Assembly: GCF_003049725.1 (NCBI RefSeq)
Contig: NZ_QAGM01000016.1
Coordinates: 1-64,000 of the forward strand
Direction: 5' to 3'
Length of the DNA stretch: 64,000 nt
Origin: Oceanimonas marisflavi
GTDB taxonomy: Bacteria > Pseudomonadota > Gammaproteobacteria > Enterobacterales > Aeromonadaceae
The position numbers were made by a program, and so were the translations under genes. The notes beneath the pieces were generated by a model. The model saw nothing but the letters and a program-made list of their open reading frames with translations, made no database searches and was not told the DNA's origin. Below are positions 1 to 8,603 of the stretch, one piece after another (position 1 is the first letter of the stretch; the number at the start of each line of letters is the position of its first letter).

Positions 1-84
1 GCGCTTACTGGCCTGTTCCAATAACGGTCTGACGGCTTCAAATTGTGCTCGCGTAATGTCGCTGGGGTATGTTTTTCGTTTCAT
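1..84 (-). CDS. IS5-family transposase, N-terminal fragment (runs off window)
   Basis: The minus-strand frame from the ATG at 84 reads MKRKTYPSDITRAQFEAVRP and continues for 28 codons to the window edge without a stop. This opening (KRKTYPSD, then an aromatic/acidic QFE..RPLLE segment) is typical of the start of IS5-family DDE transposases. These enzymes cut and join the ends of their own element. The catalytic DDE residues would lie beyond the window. The frame is intact as far as visible, so the element may be active. The family call rests on a short N-terminus only. Confidence 0.6.
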   Translation of the reverse strand, partial: MKRKTYPSDITRAQFEAVRPLLEQASKR

Positions 85-128
85 CCGTCCAGTATCGGCT
101 ATTGGCGAAAGATTTCAAACAGGTTCTC
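1..128 (-). mobile_element. IS5-family insertion sequence, one end only
   Basis: The left edge of the window lies inside an insertion sequence. On the minus strand an ATG at 84 opens a frame that resembles the N-terminus of IS5-family transposases (IS1031/IS427-like groups). About 40 bases before it the fimbrial usher reading frame ends abruptly. The junction lies near 125-132; CAGGTTCTC read on the plus strand is the likely outer tip of the terminal inverted repeat. The second end and the target duplication are outside the window, so the exact boundary is inferred. Confidence 0.65.
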
Positions 129-1528
129 AGCTCCCGGCGAGGAAGGCGATCCGGCGTTGCCGCCAGGCCGGGTCGGGTGAAGTCCGCCGATGTCCAGCTG
201 TGCTGAATGCCAAATTGCCAGCCCGCCAACTGACGAGTCATGTCCAGCTCCAACCGCTGGCCCTCACCCAGCCCGGATCGGCTGAATGCACTGCCGACCC
301 GTATTTCTCCCTGCCAGGGAGTCAGCCAGAGCGCATCTCCCCCCAGCACCTGTACGTCTTCCATCCACTGGCCATAACCTCCCAGCGTGAGACTATCACT
401 GACTCCCTGACGGTATTGAGCGGCGGTCAGAAAGGGGCCATAGGCATGGCTCTCGCGCCCGTATTGCTGCCGCAGCCAGCCCGCTTCCAGCTGGTAATCC
501 ACCAGTCCGGCACGCAACAAGCGGGCACTGCTGTAATAAGGCTGGCTCAGTATCTGCTCCCGGCCCAGTAAATCCCTTACCACCAGCCTGAGCTCTCCCT
601 GACCGGTCACCACGGGAACATCCGTAATGCTGAAAGGCCCGGCAGGTACCTGCCGTTGCATTCGCAGAGCATCGTTGACGTAGAGATCCACGGTGGACGG
701 TAACGCCGCCTCACCACCTATGGTCATCAGCGGTGTGGTGACCAGATCGGGGCGGGTGGAGAAATTGGTACCCCAACGCACTCCTCCCAGACGTATGCCC
801 TGAGCGCCGATATCACTGATCTGATCTCCCAGCCACAGGCTACGGGTCTGCTCCGGAAAATCACGACGCCAGCTGCTGTCCAGCCGCAGCCAGCGCGTCG
901 CTCCACGCTCGTCCGGTGAACGAACCACAAAATGATGGCTGCCACTGCCCCAGGCAGAAAAAGCACCCAGTTCCAGCAAGCCACCATAGGAGGCATCCTG
1001 CTCGTAACTGGCGAGCAGGTTATAGTTGATAAAGGCGCCGGCATTGTCGCCGACGGCGGGCTCCCCGCCGGCAACCCGGTCACCACCGAGCAAATAAGTG
1101 TCAAACAACCGGGCCGGCACCTCAAGCTCAAGCGTCATGCGTTGCCGGTTCAGTTGATGTGGAATCACCGCCTGGTCCAGCACCACATAGGTACTGCCCT
1201 CATAATGCCGGCGACGGCTCTCTGGCAGCCGTAGCCGCCATTGGCGAAGATCTTCTTCCGCCAGCCACCAGCTGCCATTGGCATCCTGCAATGCCAGTAC
1301 AACACCACTGTTGGCCTGGTAGTTCAGCCTTACTTCCAGCCAGTAAGGCTGAACCCTGCCCGTTATACTGTCAACTCCGGCAGCAGCAGTGGACAGGGTA
1401 AGAGAGAGGGCCATCGCCAGGTACAACAATAACCAAGCTGCCGATCTGGACCACCGCCCATACCATTTGATGATGCCGGGAATACGCGGCAATACTGCAG
1501 AATCGGGCGGGTGAGGAACGAAGCACAC
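38..1528 (-). pseudogene. Csu-type fimbrial usher, 3' end removed by IS insertion
   Basis: This is an outer-membrane usher of the Csu/spore-coat-U chaperone-usher class. Such ushers accept subunits from a periplasmic chaperone and thread the growing fibre through a 24-strand barrel. Visible features are a signal sequence (about residues 26-50, ending TAAAG), the usher N-terminal domain, and barrel repeats with the LPSTVDLYVND and LRLVVRDLLGREQ signatures of the plug/barrel region near residues 275-325. Family members are about 800 residues. Here only about 465 residues are usher sequence, and the last 25-30 codons read into the IS element before a stop at 38. Half of the barrel, the C-terminal domains and probably a tip-subunit gene are therefore cut off or displaced. 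The GTG at 1528 follows the chaperone stop at once; a downstream TTG could also be used. Without its barrel the product should be non-functional. Confidence 0.8.
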
Positions 1529-1529
1529 C

Positions 1530-2264
1530 CTATGAAAGCGGAATGGTCAGGGTATGTGGCCGGCCATTCACCTTGATTGACAGCCGGGCTGAAGCCGCTG
1601 CCTGAGGTGCCCCTATTGGCAGCGGCCATTGATGACGGGCGCCGGGCAGCACATACCGAAATCCGGGTTGAGGAAGCCGCTGGTTACCCAGGTTCAACAA
1701 CCCTTCACTCAACCGGGCATGGCCATTGCCGGTATTGTGCACCTGTAATTGCAAGGTGCCGTTATCAAGGGACTTGAGATGCCAGGTCAGTTCAGGCTCG
1801 ACCGCCTGCCCGGCGGGAGCCACAAACACCGGTAGGCTGAGACGCAGGGCCATATGCAAACCATTTCCTTCCCAAGCCGAAGTCGGCAGCTGCTGAATAA
1901 ACAGACGGTAGCTCAGTTCGCGGCCCGGATCAGCCGGTCGACGCAGTCCAATCCGAATTAGCTGCTGCTCACCCGCCGGCAGGGTAAAAATGGGCGGGGT
2001 CGCCAGCAAGGCCCGGCTGGATTGGTACAGGTCTCCTTGCTCGTTCTGGTTCCATTCGGCCAGCTCCAGCTGCAGGGCTGTATCTTCGTTGCCACGGTTA
2101 TGAACCGTCAGCGCAGCCACCGACCGGCTGTCCGAGAGTTCAACCCGAACCGGACTGACCGACAGGCTGCTGGCCTCGACCAGGCTGCACCAACCCAAGA
2201 CCAGCAGGCACCACCAAACTCGCCTGCCATCGATCGCCAGACGAACTTTTCCTTTGGCCATCAT
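1530..2264 (-). CDS. PapD-like fimbrial chaperone (Csu type)
   Basis: This is a periplasmic chaperone for fimbrial subunits, 244 residues. It folds subunits by donating a beta strand and hands them to the usher. A signal peptide of about 31 residues ends near VEASS. The first Ig-like domain opens with LSVSPVRVEL and VAALTVHNRG, the usual PapD-like start, and carries a PAGEQQLIRIGLR segment corresponding to the G1/F1 strand region. The second domain follows (about residues 150-240). The start codon overlaps the stop of the upstream subunit gene (TGATG), and the usher begins two bases after the stop, so the three genes form one tight operon. Function is inferred from family and context; the chaperone itself looks intact although its usher is broken. 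Confidence 0.85.
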   Translation of the reverse strand: MMAKGKVRLAIDGRRVWWCLLVLGWCSLVEASSLSVSPVRVELSDSRSVAALTVHNRGNEDTALQLELAEWNQNEQGDLYQSSRALLATPPIFTLPAGEQQLIRIGLRRPADPGRELSYRLFIQQLPTSAWEGNGLHMALRLSLPVFVAPAGQAVEPELTWHLKSLDNGTLQLQVHNTGNGHARLSEGLLNLGNQRLPQPGFRYVLPGARHQWPLPIGAPQAAASARLSIKVNGRPHTLTIPLS

Positions 2265-2782
2265 CAGTAGGTCACCGTCACCACGACTGTATCGGAATAG
2301 CTGCCGGGAGGCACATTTTGCCCCGCCGCTATCTGGCCATAAACGGTCAGGCTCGCAGAGGTGCCGTCCCCAGTATGTGCGATCCCCGTGTCGTTGGTAT
2401 TAGCCCAAACAGTGGTACGTGTATTATCACTGTACAGCTGGTAGGGAAGGTAATCAGCGCTATCGCTTTTTTTCATCCTGCGCACCGGAGCGTCATCGGT
2501 AGAGCCGGTATCGGCATTTGCCCCCTGCCCTAGGGTAATGGTCGCAGCCGTCCCCCGGGTACAGGTGACACTCACCCCTCCTGTCCCGGCAACACTACCC
2601 GAAAGAGGGTCATAGTCACCAAAACTCAAAGAGGAAGTACTGAGGCTGCAATTGGCCACCACTGTAGCCGTCACACTAAGGTTATCTGTAGCGGTACTAC
2701 TGGCATAAGCAGACGATACCAGGCTACCCATTAACAACAGACCGAACCAGCCGTGCCCCTGGCAAGAAGCGATGCTTTTCAT
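2264..2782 (-). CDS. Spore coat U / Csu-type fimbrial subunit
   Basis: This secreted protein of 172 residues carries the spore coat protein U (SCPU) domain found in CsuA/B-type pilus subunits. A signal peptide ends at AYAS. The mature part starts LSVTATVVANCSLS, places a cysteine early and another in VTCTRG, and ends with PGSYSDTVVVTVTY. That last strand is the chaperone-recognition strand typical of the family. The ATG at 2782 is preferred because a GAGGA ribosome site lies six bases upstream; a TTG six bases earlier is possible. It is the first gene of the operon, followed by chaperone and usher. Full Csu operons encode several subunits and a tip adhesin; only this one is visible here. Confidence 0.85.
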   Translation of the reverse strand: MKSIASCQGHGWFGLLLMGSLVSSAYASSTATDNLSVTATVVANCSLSTSSLSFGDYDPLSGSVAGTGGVSVTCTRGTAATITLGQGANADTGSTDDAPVRRMKKSDSADYLPYQLYSDNTRTTVWANTNDTGIAHTGDGTSASLTVYGQIAAGQNVPPGSYSDTVVVTVTY

Positions 2783-3079
2783 AAACAATCCTCGAGTAAT
2801 CAGAAAACAGTCTATTTCCTGTCACAGCGACATAAAGATTGAGTCGACAGGCACATTACCATTAATACCCCAAAGGAAGATTCTTTTGAAACCTTTCATG
2901 TGTTAGATCAAAACTTGATTCAATAAAGCCTCATGAAGTCACAAATAATTTCTGCCACAGGCGAGTTGCCAATATCCGGGGCATTTACATTTACGTTCCT
3001 CTTGTCATCTTTACAGTATCGCCGGCACCAAACTGATTTTTTTACCACCCGGTGTATTACTCGGCCGTGATTTTTCGGT
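2783..3079. other. Intergenic region upstream of the fimbrial operon
   Basis: This gap of about 300 bases lies between the 3' end of the metal transporter operon and the fimbrial subunit start, both on the minus strand. It is clearly more AT-rich than its neighbours (2870-3000). It must hold the fimbrial promoter, but I see no convincing sigma-70 pair, no strong terminator hairpin for the transporter operon, and no coding potential. Confidence 0.4.
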
Positions 3080-3901
3080 TCAAAGGGTACAGCGACGGGA
3101 TAGTAAAAAGGCGATGATAAAAAACACCATCATCAGCAGCACTATGGTGGGGGCCGGCGCACTGTCGAGATAAAAGGAGGCATACACACCAAAAAAGCCC
3201 CCCGCCGTGGCGAGCAATACCGCCAGCCACAGCATATGGGCAAAGCGCCGGGTCAGCAGAAAGGCGGTGGCGCCGGGGGCGATCAGCAGGGCAATGGCCA
3301 GCAGCAGGCCCACCGAGGTGAGCGCCGCCACTATGGTAAGGGTGATCAGGCACAATAAACCGTAATGCAGCCAGCCCACCTTCAGCCCTACCGCCCGGGC
3401 CTGTACCGGATCAAAGGCGTGCAGCAAAAAGTCCTTCCACTTTGCGGCCAGCACCAGCACGGTCAGCAGGGCCACGGCGCCGGTTTCCGCCATATCGCCC
3501 AGACTGATGCCCAGCAGATCACCAAACAAAATATGATCCAGATGCACCTCGGCACTGATCTGCACATAGATCAGCAGACCAAAACCAAACATGCCGGAAA
3601 ACACAATGCCCATGATGGTGTCCTGCTTGATGCGGCTGTTGGCGGCGAGAAAGCCAATGCTCAGGGCACAGGCCATGCCGGCACCAAAGGCTCCCAGCGC
3701 CAGCGGTATGCCCGCCATATAGGCCAGCACCACCCCGGGAAACACCGCATGGCTCATGGCGTCCCCCATCAGCGCCCAGCCCTTCAGCACCAGAAAGCAG
3801 GACAGCAGCGCCGCCGGCACCGCAATCATCATGGCCATCATCATGGCGCGCACCATAAAGTCGAAGCGAAATGGCAGCAGCAACAGCTCCGCCAGGCTCA
3901 T
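3080..3901 (-). CDS. sitD: Manganese/iron ABC transporter permease, SitD/YfeD type
   Basis: This inner-membrane permease of 273 residues belongs to the ABC-3 family that moves Mn2+, Fe2+ or Zn2+ inward. About eight hydrophobic segments are visible. The conserved stretch LKGWALMGDAMSHAVFPGVVLAY near residues 39-61 is characteristic of the family, and LLIAPGATAFLLTRRF lies near residues 205-220. It is the last gene of a four-gene operon and overlaps the preceding permease by four bases (ATGA). Two different permease genes in one operon is the arrangement of sitABCD/yfeABCD rather than znuABC, which has one. Metal choice cannot be read with certainty; Mn/Fe is inferred from the arrangement. Confidence 0.85.
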   Translation of the reverse strand: MSLAELLLLPFRFDFMVRAMMMAMMIAVPAALLSCFLVLKGWALMGDAMSHAVFPGVVLAYMAGIPLALGAFGAGMACALSIGFLAANSRIKQDTIMGIVFSGMFGFGLLIYVQISAEVHLDHILFGDLLGISLGDMAETGAVALLTVLVLAAKWKDFLLHAFDPVQARAVGLKVGWLHYGLLCLITLTIVAALTSVGLLLAIALLIAPGATAFLLTRRFAHMLWLAVLLATAGGFFGVYASFYLDSAPAPTIVLLMMVFFIIAFLLSRRCTL

Positions 3902-4755
3902 CTCTGCGCCTCCCGGACCTCGGCGGCGCGCCGGCGGGCGGCCAGGTAGCCATGCCTGGGGGCAAACACAAAGGCCAGCACAAAGATCAGGGTCTGCAGT
4001 ACCACAATCAGGGCGCCGGTGGCGCCGTTGAGGAAATAGCTGATATAGGCACCCACCCCACTGGTCACGGCGCCCAGACTGACGGCCATCACCAGCAGCC
4101 GCGGAAAGCGATCACTGAGCAGATAGGCGGTGGCACCGGGGGTGACCACCATGCAGATCACCAGAAAGGCCCCCACCGTCTGCATGGCGGCTACTGTGCT
4201 GGCCGCCAGCAGGGTAAAAAACATCAGTTTCAGCAGCCCGGGCCTGAGTCCAAGGGTGCGGGCATGGTTTTCATCAAAAAACACCACCAGCAGATCCTTC
4301 CACCTGCACAGCAGTACCATCAGCGACACCAGGCCGATGATCACCAGCTGTAAAATATCAAAGGGATCGATGGCCAGAATATTGCCCAGCACTATGGTGC
4401 GAATGTTCACCGCCATGGGCTGCAGCGACACCATAAACAGCCCCAGGGCAAAAAAGGCGGAAAAAATCAGCCCGATAATCACGTCTTCCTTCAGTTTGCT
4501 GCGCTGGTGAAGCAGCATCATGGTGCCGGCAGCCAGCCCGCCCGCCAGAAAGGCGCCGAGGGAAAACGGCAGCCCCAGCAAATAGGCGCCGGCCACCCCG
4601 GGCACAATGGAGTGGGACAGGGCATCGCCGATCAGTGACCAGCCCTTGAGCATCAGGTAACAGGACAAAAAGGCGCATACCCCGCCCACCAGCGCCGACA
4701 CCCAGATGGCGTTGATCATGTAGCCATAGGCAAAGGGCTCAAGCAGGGTCGTCAT
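3898..4755 (-). CDS. sitC: Manganese/iron ABC transporter permease, SitC/YfeC type
   Basis: This is the second ABC-3 permease, 285 residues, probably forming a heterodimer channel with the SitD-like protein. The family motif [23 protein letters not shown] is near residues 38-60 and [15 protein letters not shown] near 207-221. The C-terminus is a basic, Arg-rich cytoplasmic tail ([20 protein letters not shown]). The start lies inside the end of the ATPase gene (17-base overlap) and the end overlaps the sitD start by four bases, so translation is probably coupled along the operon. Confidence 0.85.
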   Translation of the reverse strand: MTTLLEPFAYGYMINAIWVSALVGGVCAFLSCYLMLKGWSLIGDALSHSIVPGVAGAYLLGLPFSLGAFLAGGLAAGTMMLLHQRSKLKEDVIIGLIFSAFFALGLFMVSLQPMAVNIRTIVLGNILAIDPFDILQLVIIGLVSLMVLLCRWKDLLVVFFDENHARTLGLRPGLLKLMFFTLLAASTVAAMQTVGAFLVICMVVTPGATAYLLSDRFPRLLVMAVSLGAVTSGVGAYISYFLNGATGALIVVLQTLIFVLAFVFAPRHGYLAARRRAAEVREAQR

Positions 4756-5644
4756 CCCCTCCCTCCTCGCGCCGGGCCTGGCTGTCGCGGCTCTGAACCC
4801 GGCCGTCTTCGATAATCAGCGGACGCTCGTCGTCACTGATCACGCCAATGGGCGCCATGCTGCCGGTCAGCATAAAGTGTCGCAGCACACCGCCAAAGGC
4901 CAGTTCCAGGTTGGTCTGGTTAAAGGTCTCTTCGGTAGAGCCATGGGCCAGCACAGTCCCCTTGATGAGAATGGTGCGATCGCAAAACTCGGGCACCGAG
5001 CCCAGGTTGTGGGTAGACACCAGCATCACCCGGCCTTCGTCGCGCAGCTCCCGCAGCAGGGCGATAATCTGCTCTTCGGTGGTCACATCCACCCCGGTAA
5101 AGGGCTCGTCGAGCAAAATGACCCTGCTGTCCTGAGCCAGGGCCCGGGCCAGAAACACCCGTTTTTTCTGGCCGCCGGAGAGCTCGCCAATCTGGCGCCG
5201 GCGCAAGCCGGTCATGTTCACCCGCGCCAGCGCCTGCGCCACCGCGCGATGATCCACCGCCTTGGGCCGGCGCAACAACCCCATATGGCCGTAGCGCCCC
5301 ATCATCACCACGTCTTCCACCAGCACCGGAAAGTTCCAGTCCACCTCTTCGGCCTGGGGCACATAGGCCACCAGGTTTTGCCGCAGCGCTTTGCTCACCG
5401 GCATGCCCAGCAGACGGATCTCGCCGGCGGCCGGACGCACAAATCCCATCAGCGCCTTGAACAGGGTCGATTTGCCGGAGCCGTTCACTCCCACCAGGGC
5501 GGTAATGGTACCCAGGGGAATATGAAAACTGGCGTCGCGCAGGGCGGTGTGACCATTGCGGTAGGTCACCGTGACTCCTGCCACTGCCATGCCCGCACCT
5601 TCGGGCGAGGCGGCCAGAGAGTCTATAGCGGTGCCTGCGGTCAT
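4739..5644 (-). CDS. sitB: Manganese/iron ABC transporter ATPase, SitB/YfeB type
   Basis: This is the cytoplasmic ATPase of the importer, 301 residues. All nucleotide-binding motifs are intact: Walker A GVNGSGKS (52-59), signature LSGGQ (155-159), Walker B VILLDEP (175-181) and the switch histidine in VSTHN (212). The N-terminal 20 residues and an acidic-basic tail after about residue 265 extend beyond the core ATPase. The gene starts by a four-base overlap with the end of the binding-protein gene and overlaps the next permease. The order binding protein, ATPase, permease, permease is that of sitABCD. Confidence 0.88.
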   Translation of the reverse strand: MTAGTAIDSLAASPEGAGMAVAGVTVTYRNGHTALRDASFHIPLGTITALVGVNGSGKSTLFKALMGFVRPAAGEIRLLGMPVSKALRQNLVAYVPQAEEVDWNFPVLVEDVVMMGRYGHMGLLRRPKAVDHRAVAQALARVNMTGLRRRQIGELSGGQKKRVFLARALAQDSRVILLDEPFTGVDVTTEEQIIALLRELRDEGRVMLVSTHNLGSVPEFCDRTILIKGTVLAHGSTEETFNQTNLELAFGGVLRHFMLTGSMAPIGVISDDERPLIIEDGRVQSRDSQARREEGGDDDPA

Positions 5645-6555
5645 TCCTCCATGCCCTCCAGAATGCCGGCGGCAATGGTTTCGGAAGTGACCCTGAGCAG
5701 ATCCAGGTAGGTGGGTACCGGGCCGCCGGCCTCGCTCAGGGAGTCCACATAGAGCACGCCGCCATAGTGAGCACCCGTTTCCCGGGCCACCTGACGGGCG
5801 GGCTTGTCGGACACGGTGCTTTCGCTGAACACCGCCGGAATATCATGTTGGCGAACGGTATCGATCACATGACGCACCTGCTGGGGCGTGCCCTGCTGAT
5901 CGGCGTTGATGGGCCACAGATACAGCTCTTTCAGGCCATAGTCCCGGGCCAGGTAGGAAAAGGCGCCTTCGCTGGTCACCAGCCAGCGTCTGTCTTCGGG
6001 CAGCTGCGCAAACAGGGCGCGCATGGGGGCGGCCTGGGCCACAATACTGGTCTTGTAGGCCTCGGCGTTGGCCCGGTACACCCCGGCATTGGCCGGATCG
6101 TGCTTCACCAGGGCGGCGAGAATGTTGTCGACGTAAATCAGGGCGTTGTCCGCCGACATCCAGGCGTGGGGGTTGGGCTTGCCGGTATAGGGGCCCTCGC
6201 TGATGCCCATGGGCTCGATGCCCTCGCTCACCACCACTTCGGGTACGTTTTTCAGGTTCTGGTAGAACTTTTCAAACCACAGCTCCAGGTTAAGGCCGTT
6301 ATAGAGGATTAACCGGGCATCATGGGCACGCAGCAGATCCCCCGGCGTGGGCTGGTATTCGTGGATTTCGGCGCCGGGCTTGGTGATGGACTCCACCAGG
6401 GCGGCATCGCCGGCCACGTTTTGCGCCATGTCGGCGATCACGGTAAAGGTGGTGACCACCTTGAATTTTTCCCGGGCGCTCGCCGGCAGGGTCGCCAGCA
6501 CAAACGCCAGCCCCCACAGTCCCGCCCGCAGGCATTTGGTGATGCAATCAGCCAT
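5641..6555 (-). CDS. sitA: Manganese/iron-binding periplasmic protein, SitA/YfeA type
   Basis: This is the periplasmic metal-binding protein of the importer (cluster A-I, ZnuA/PsaA-like), 304 residues. A signal peptide ends at ASA (about residue 27). The four metal ligands fit in spacing and context: His65 in IHEYQPT, His130 in NPHAWMS, Glu196 in TSEGAF and Asp271 in YVDSLS, close to the spacing in PsaA. There is no His/Asp-rich loop of the kind seen in zinc-specific ZnuA, which favours Mn/Fe. A GGAGG site precedes the ATG at 6555. It heads the operon; no clear Fur or MntR site was recognised in the 112 bases upstream. Confidence 0.88.
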   Translation of the reverse strand: MADCITKCLRAGLWGLAFVLATLPASAREKFKVVTTFTVIADMAQNVAGDAALVESITKPGAEIHEYQPTPGDLLRAHDARLILYNGLNLELWFEKFYQNLKNVPEVVVSEGIEPMGISEGPYTGKPNPHAWMSADNALIYVDNILAALVKHDPANAGVYRANAEAYKTSIVAQAAPMRALFAQLPEDRRWLVTSEGAFSYLARDYGLKELYLWPINADQQGTPQQVRHVIDTVRQHDIPAVFSESTVSDKPARQVARETGAHYGGVLYVDSLSEAGGPVPTYLDLLRVTSETIAAGILEGMEE

Positions 6556-6667
6556 GGTTCCTCCCTCGTTTCTTTATGATGGTGCCTGTATGGCGTTCAG
6601 GCCAGCCGGAGCGGCGAGTGGCTGGCGCCAGCAGAATCAACGAGAGGAGGGCATGGGCAACCGGGGG

Positions 6668-7540
6668 TCAGCTGCCGGCCTGCTCACAACAGGTTTCCAC
6701 AAAGCGACGCAGCAGGGCGGAATGATACTTTTGCCGGTGCCACACCAGTTTCAGCGTGCGCGGCAGACTGAGCCCCACGTCGATCACCACCAGCCGCCCC
6801 CGGGCCAGCCGATCGGATGCCGCCAGCCGGGAAATCAGCGCCAGCCCCAGCCCCTGCTCCACTCCCTGCATCACCGCTTCCGGGGTATTCAGCTCCAGCA
6901 TTCGGCCCATGCGGTCGAGGTGAGGCGCCAGCTGACGATCAAACTGCTCCCGGCTGCCGGAACGGGGTTCCCGCAATACCCAGTCACACCCGGCCAGACA
7001 GGCGGGTGTCAGACCCGGCTGGCCCGCCAGTGAATGGTCCGGACCGGCCACAATCAGCATCTCATCCTGCAACCAGTCTTGCGTATCCAGCTCGTCATGA
7101 CGGTTTTCCCCCTCGATCAGTGCCATATCCAGTTCAAAACGGGCCACCATGTCGCACAGGGTCTGGGTATTGGTAATGGTGACGGCGGCCTGCAGCCAGG
7201 GCTGGCGCGCCAGCAAGGCCGGCAGCAGGTAATTGCCGATGGTCTGGCTGGCACCGATACACAGGCTGCCGGCCAGCTCGCCGCCCTGCTCAAACTGGTG
7301 TTCTATCTCCGCCACCCGGCTCAGAACGTCTTCCGCCAGAGGCTGCAATCGCCGGCCCTGATCATTGAGCTGCAGCCTGGGGTGAACCCGGTCAAACAGC
7401 GGGCTGCCCAAACGGCGCTCCAGCTCGCTTAACGACTGGGACACGGCGCCCCGGCTCAGGCAGACCTCCTCTGCCGCTTCCCCCAGATTGCCGTGACGGG
7501 CAATGCTGGCAAACACCTGCAGTTGCTTCAGGGTTATCAT
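6668..7540 (-). CDS. LysR-family transcriptional regulator
   Basis: This regulator of 290 residues has an N-terminal winged HTH (ITLKQLQVFASIARHGNLGEAAEEVCLSR..., residues 2-60) and a type 2 periplasmic-binding-like effector domain from about residue 90. It is divergent from the TDT transporter gene at 7632, with a 91-base shared intergenic region, which for LysR proteins usually means control of that neighbour. A-T rich half-sites lie at 7541-7580, but I cannot fix an operator. The effector is unknown. It ends 112 bases before sitA on the same strand; a link with metal uptake is possible but not indicated. Confidence 0.85.
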   Translation of the reverse strand: MITLKQLQVFASIARHGNLGEAAEEVCLSRGAVSQSLSELERRLGSPLFDRVHPRLQLNDQGRRLQPLAEDVLSRVAEIEHQFEQGGELAGSLCIGASQTIGNYLLPALLARQPWLQAAVTITNTQTLCDMVARFELDMALIEGENRHDELDTQDWLQDEMLIVAGPDHSLAGQPGLTPACLAGCDWVLREPRSGSREQFDRQLAPHLDRMGRMLELNTPEAVMQGVEQGLGLALISRLAASDRLARGRLVVIDVGLSLPRTLKLVWHRQKYHSALLRRFVETCCEQAGS

Positions 7541-7631
7541 TTAGATTTTCCAAACGCTTGCTTTAAATCATTTGGATATTATAAACACAATAGGCTTTCT
7601 ATGATGGCGACAGTCACTGAGGAGCGCCATT

Positions 7632-8603
7632 ATGCTGAACACCACTCGCCATCGTCTTGCCACCGCCCCCACCCCCATGGCCGGGCTGGCCCTGGGCATT
7701 GCCAGCCTGGGCTGGTGCTGGGAAAACACCGGCCTGTTTGCCGGCCAGGCCCAGATCCTGAGCGCCGCCATCGCCGCCCTGCTGCTGCTGATCCTCACCG
7801 CCAAATTTGTGCTGCATCCGCGCTCGCTGGCGGAGGATCTGGCTCACCCGGTGGTGGGCAGTGTGGTGCCCACCTTTGCCATGGCCACCATGGTGGTATC
7901 GGCATCTCTGGAAGGAGGGCCGCGTGAATTGCTCTGGCTGCTGGCCACCGGCCTGCATTCGGTATTTCTGCTGGCCTTTGTACGCCACCGGCTGCGGGAG
8001 TTTCGCCTGCACCACATGGTGCCCAGCTGGTTTGTGCCGCCGGTGGGCATTATTGTGGCCGCCGTGGCCAGCCCGGGAGGCGAGCTGGAACTGCTGGCCC
8101 GCGGCCTGATGTGGTTTGGTCTGGGATGCTACGGCCTGCTGCTGCCGCTGATGCTGTACCGGCTGATCTTCTGCACCCCGGTGCCGGACGCCGCCAAGCC
8201 CACCATCGCCATTCTCGCGGCGCCGGCCAGCCTGTCTCTGGCCGGTTACCTCACCGTCATCACTCAGCCGGATCCGCTGCTGGTGGCGATACTGCTGGGG
8301 GTGGCGGTGCTGATGACAGCCTTGATCTATGTGGCGCTGCTGCACCTGCTGCGGCTGCCGTTCAGCCCCGGCTACGCCGCCTTTACCTTTCCGCTGGTGA
8401 TCGGCGCCACCGCCCTGTTCAAGGTCACGGCGCTGGCCACAAGCCTGGGACTGGACGCCAGCATTCTGGCCCGACTGGAAGGACTGGCCCGGCTGGAGCT
8501 GATGGTGGCCACCCTGATGGTGGCCTATGTGGCCTTGCGTTATGCGTTGAACTTCACCGCGCTTGGTCGCTGGCTGGCACCGGCCCGACAACCGGCTCAG
8601 TAG
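7632..8603 (+). CDS. TDT-family transporter (TehA/SLAC1-like)
   Basis: This integral membrane protein of 323 residues has about ten hydrophobic helices, matching the tellurite-resistance/dicarboxylate transporter (TDT) family that includes TehA, the Mae1 malate permease and plant SLAC1 anion channels. Typical family features are the early APTPMAGLALGIASLGWCW and the HPVVGSVVPTFAMATMV segment near residues 72-88. Bacterial members have been linked to anion, sulfite or dicarboxylate export; the substrate here cannot be read. A GAGGAG site lies just upstream of the ATG. It is divergent from a LysR gene, and its stop overlaps the stop of the convergent oxidoreductase gene. Confidence 0.8.
   Translation: MLNTTRHRLATAPTPMAGLALGIASLGWCWENTGLFAGQAQILSAAIAALLLLILTAKFVLHPRSLAEDLAHPVVGSVVPTFAMATMVVSASLEGGPRELLWLLATGLHSVFLLAFVRHRLREFRLHHMVPSWFVPPVGIIVAAVASPGGELELLARGLMWFGLGCYGLLLPLMLYRLIFCTPVPDAAKPTIAILAAPASLSLAGYLTVITQPDPLLVAILLGVAVLMTALIYVALLHLLRLPFSPGYAAFTFPLVIGATALFKVTALATSLGLDASILARLEGLARLELMVATLMVAYVALRYALNFTALGRWLAPARQPAQ

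Noticed and set aside
6601-6626. A GCCAGCC/GGCTGGC hairpin after the first LysR gene
   Set aside because: The loop is long and no T-run follows on either strand, so I could not support it as a terminator.
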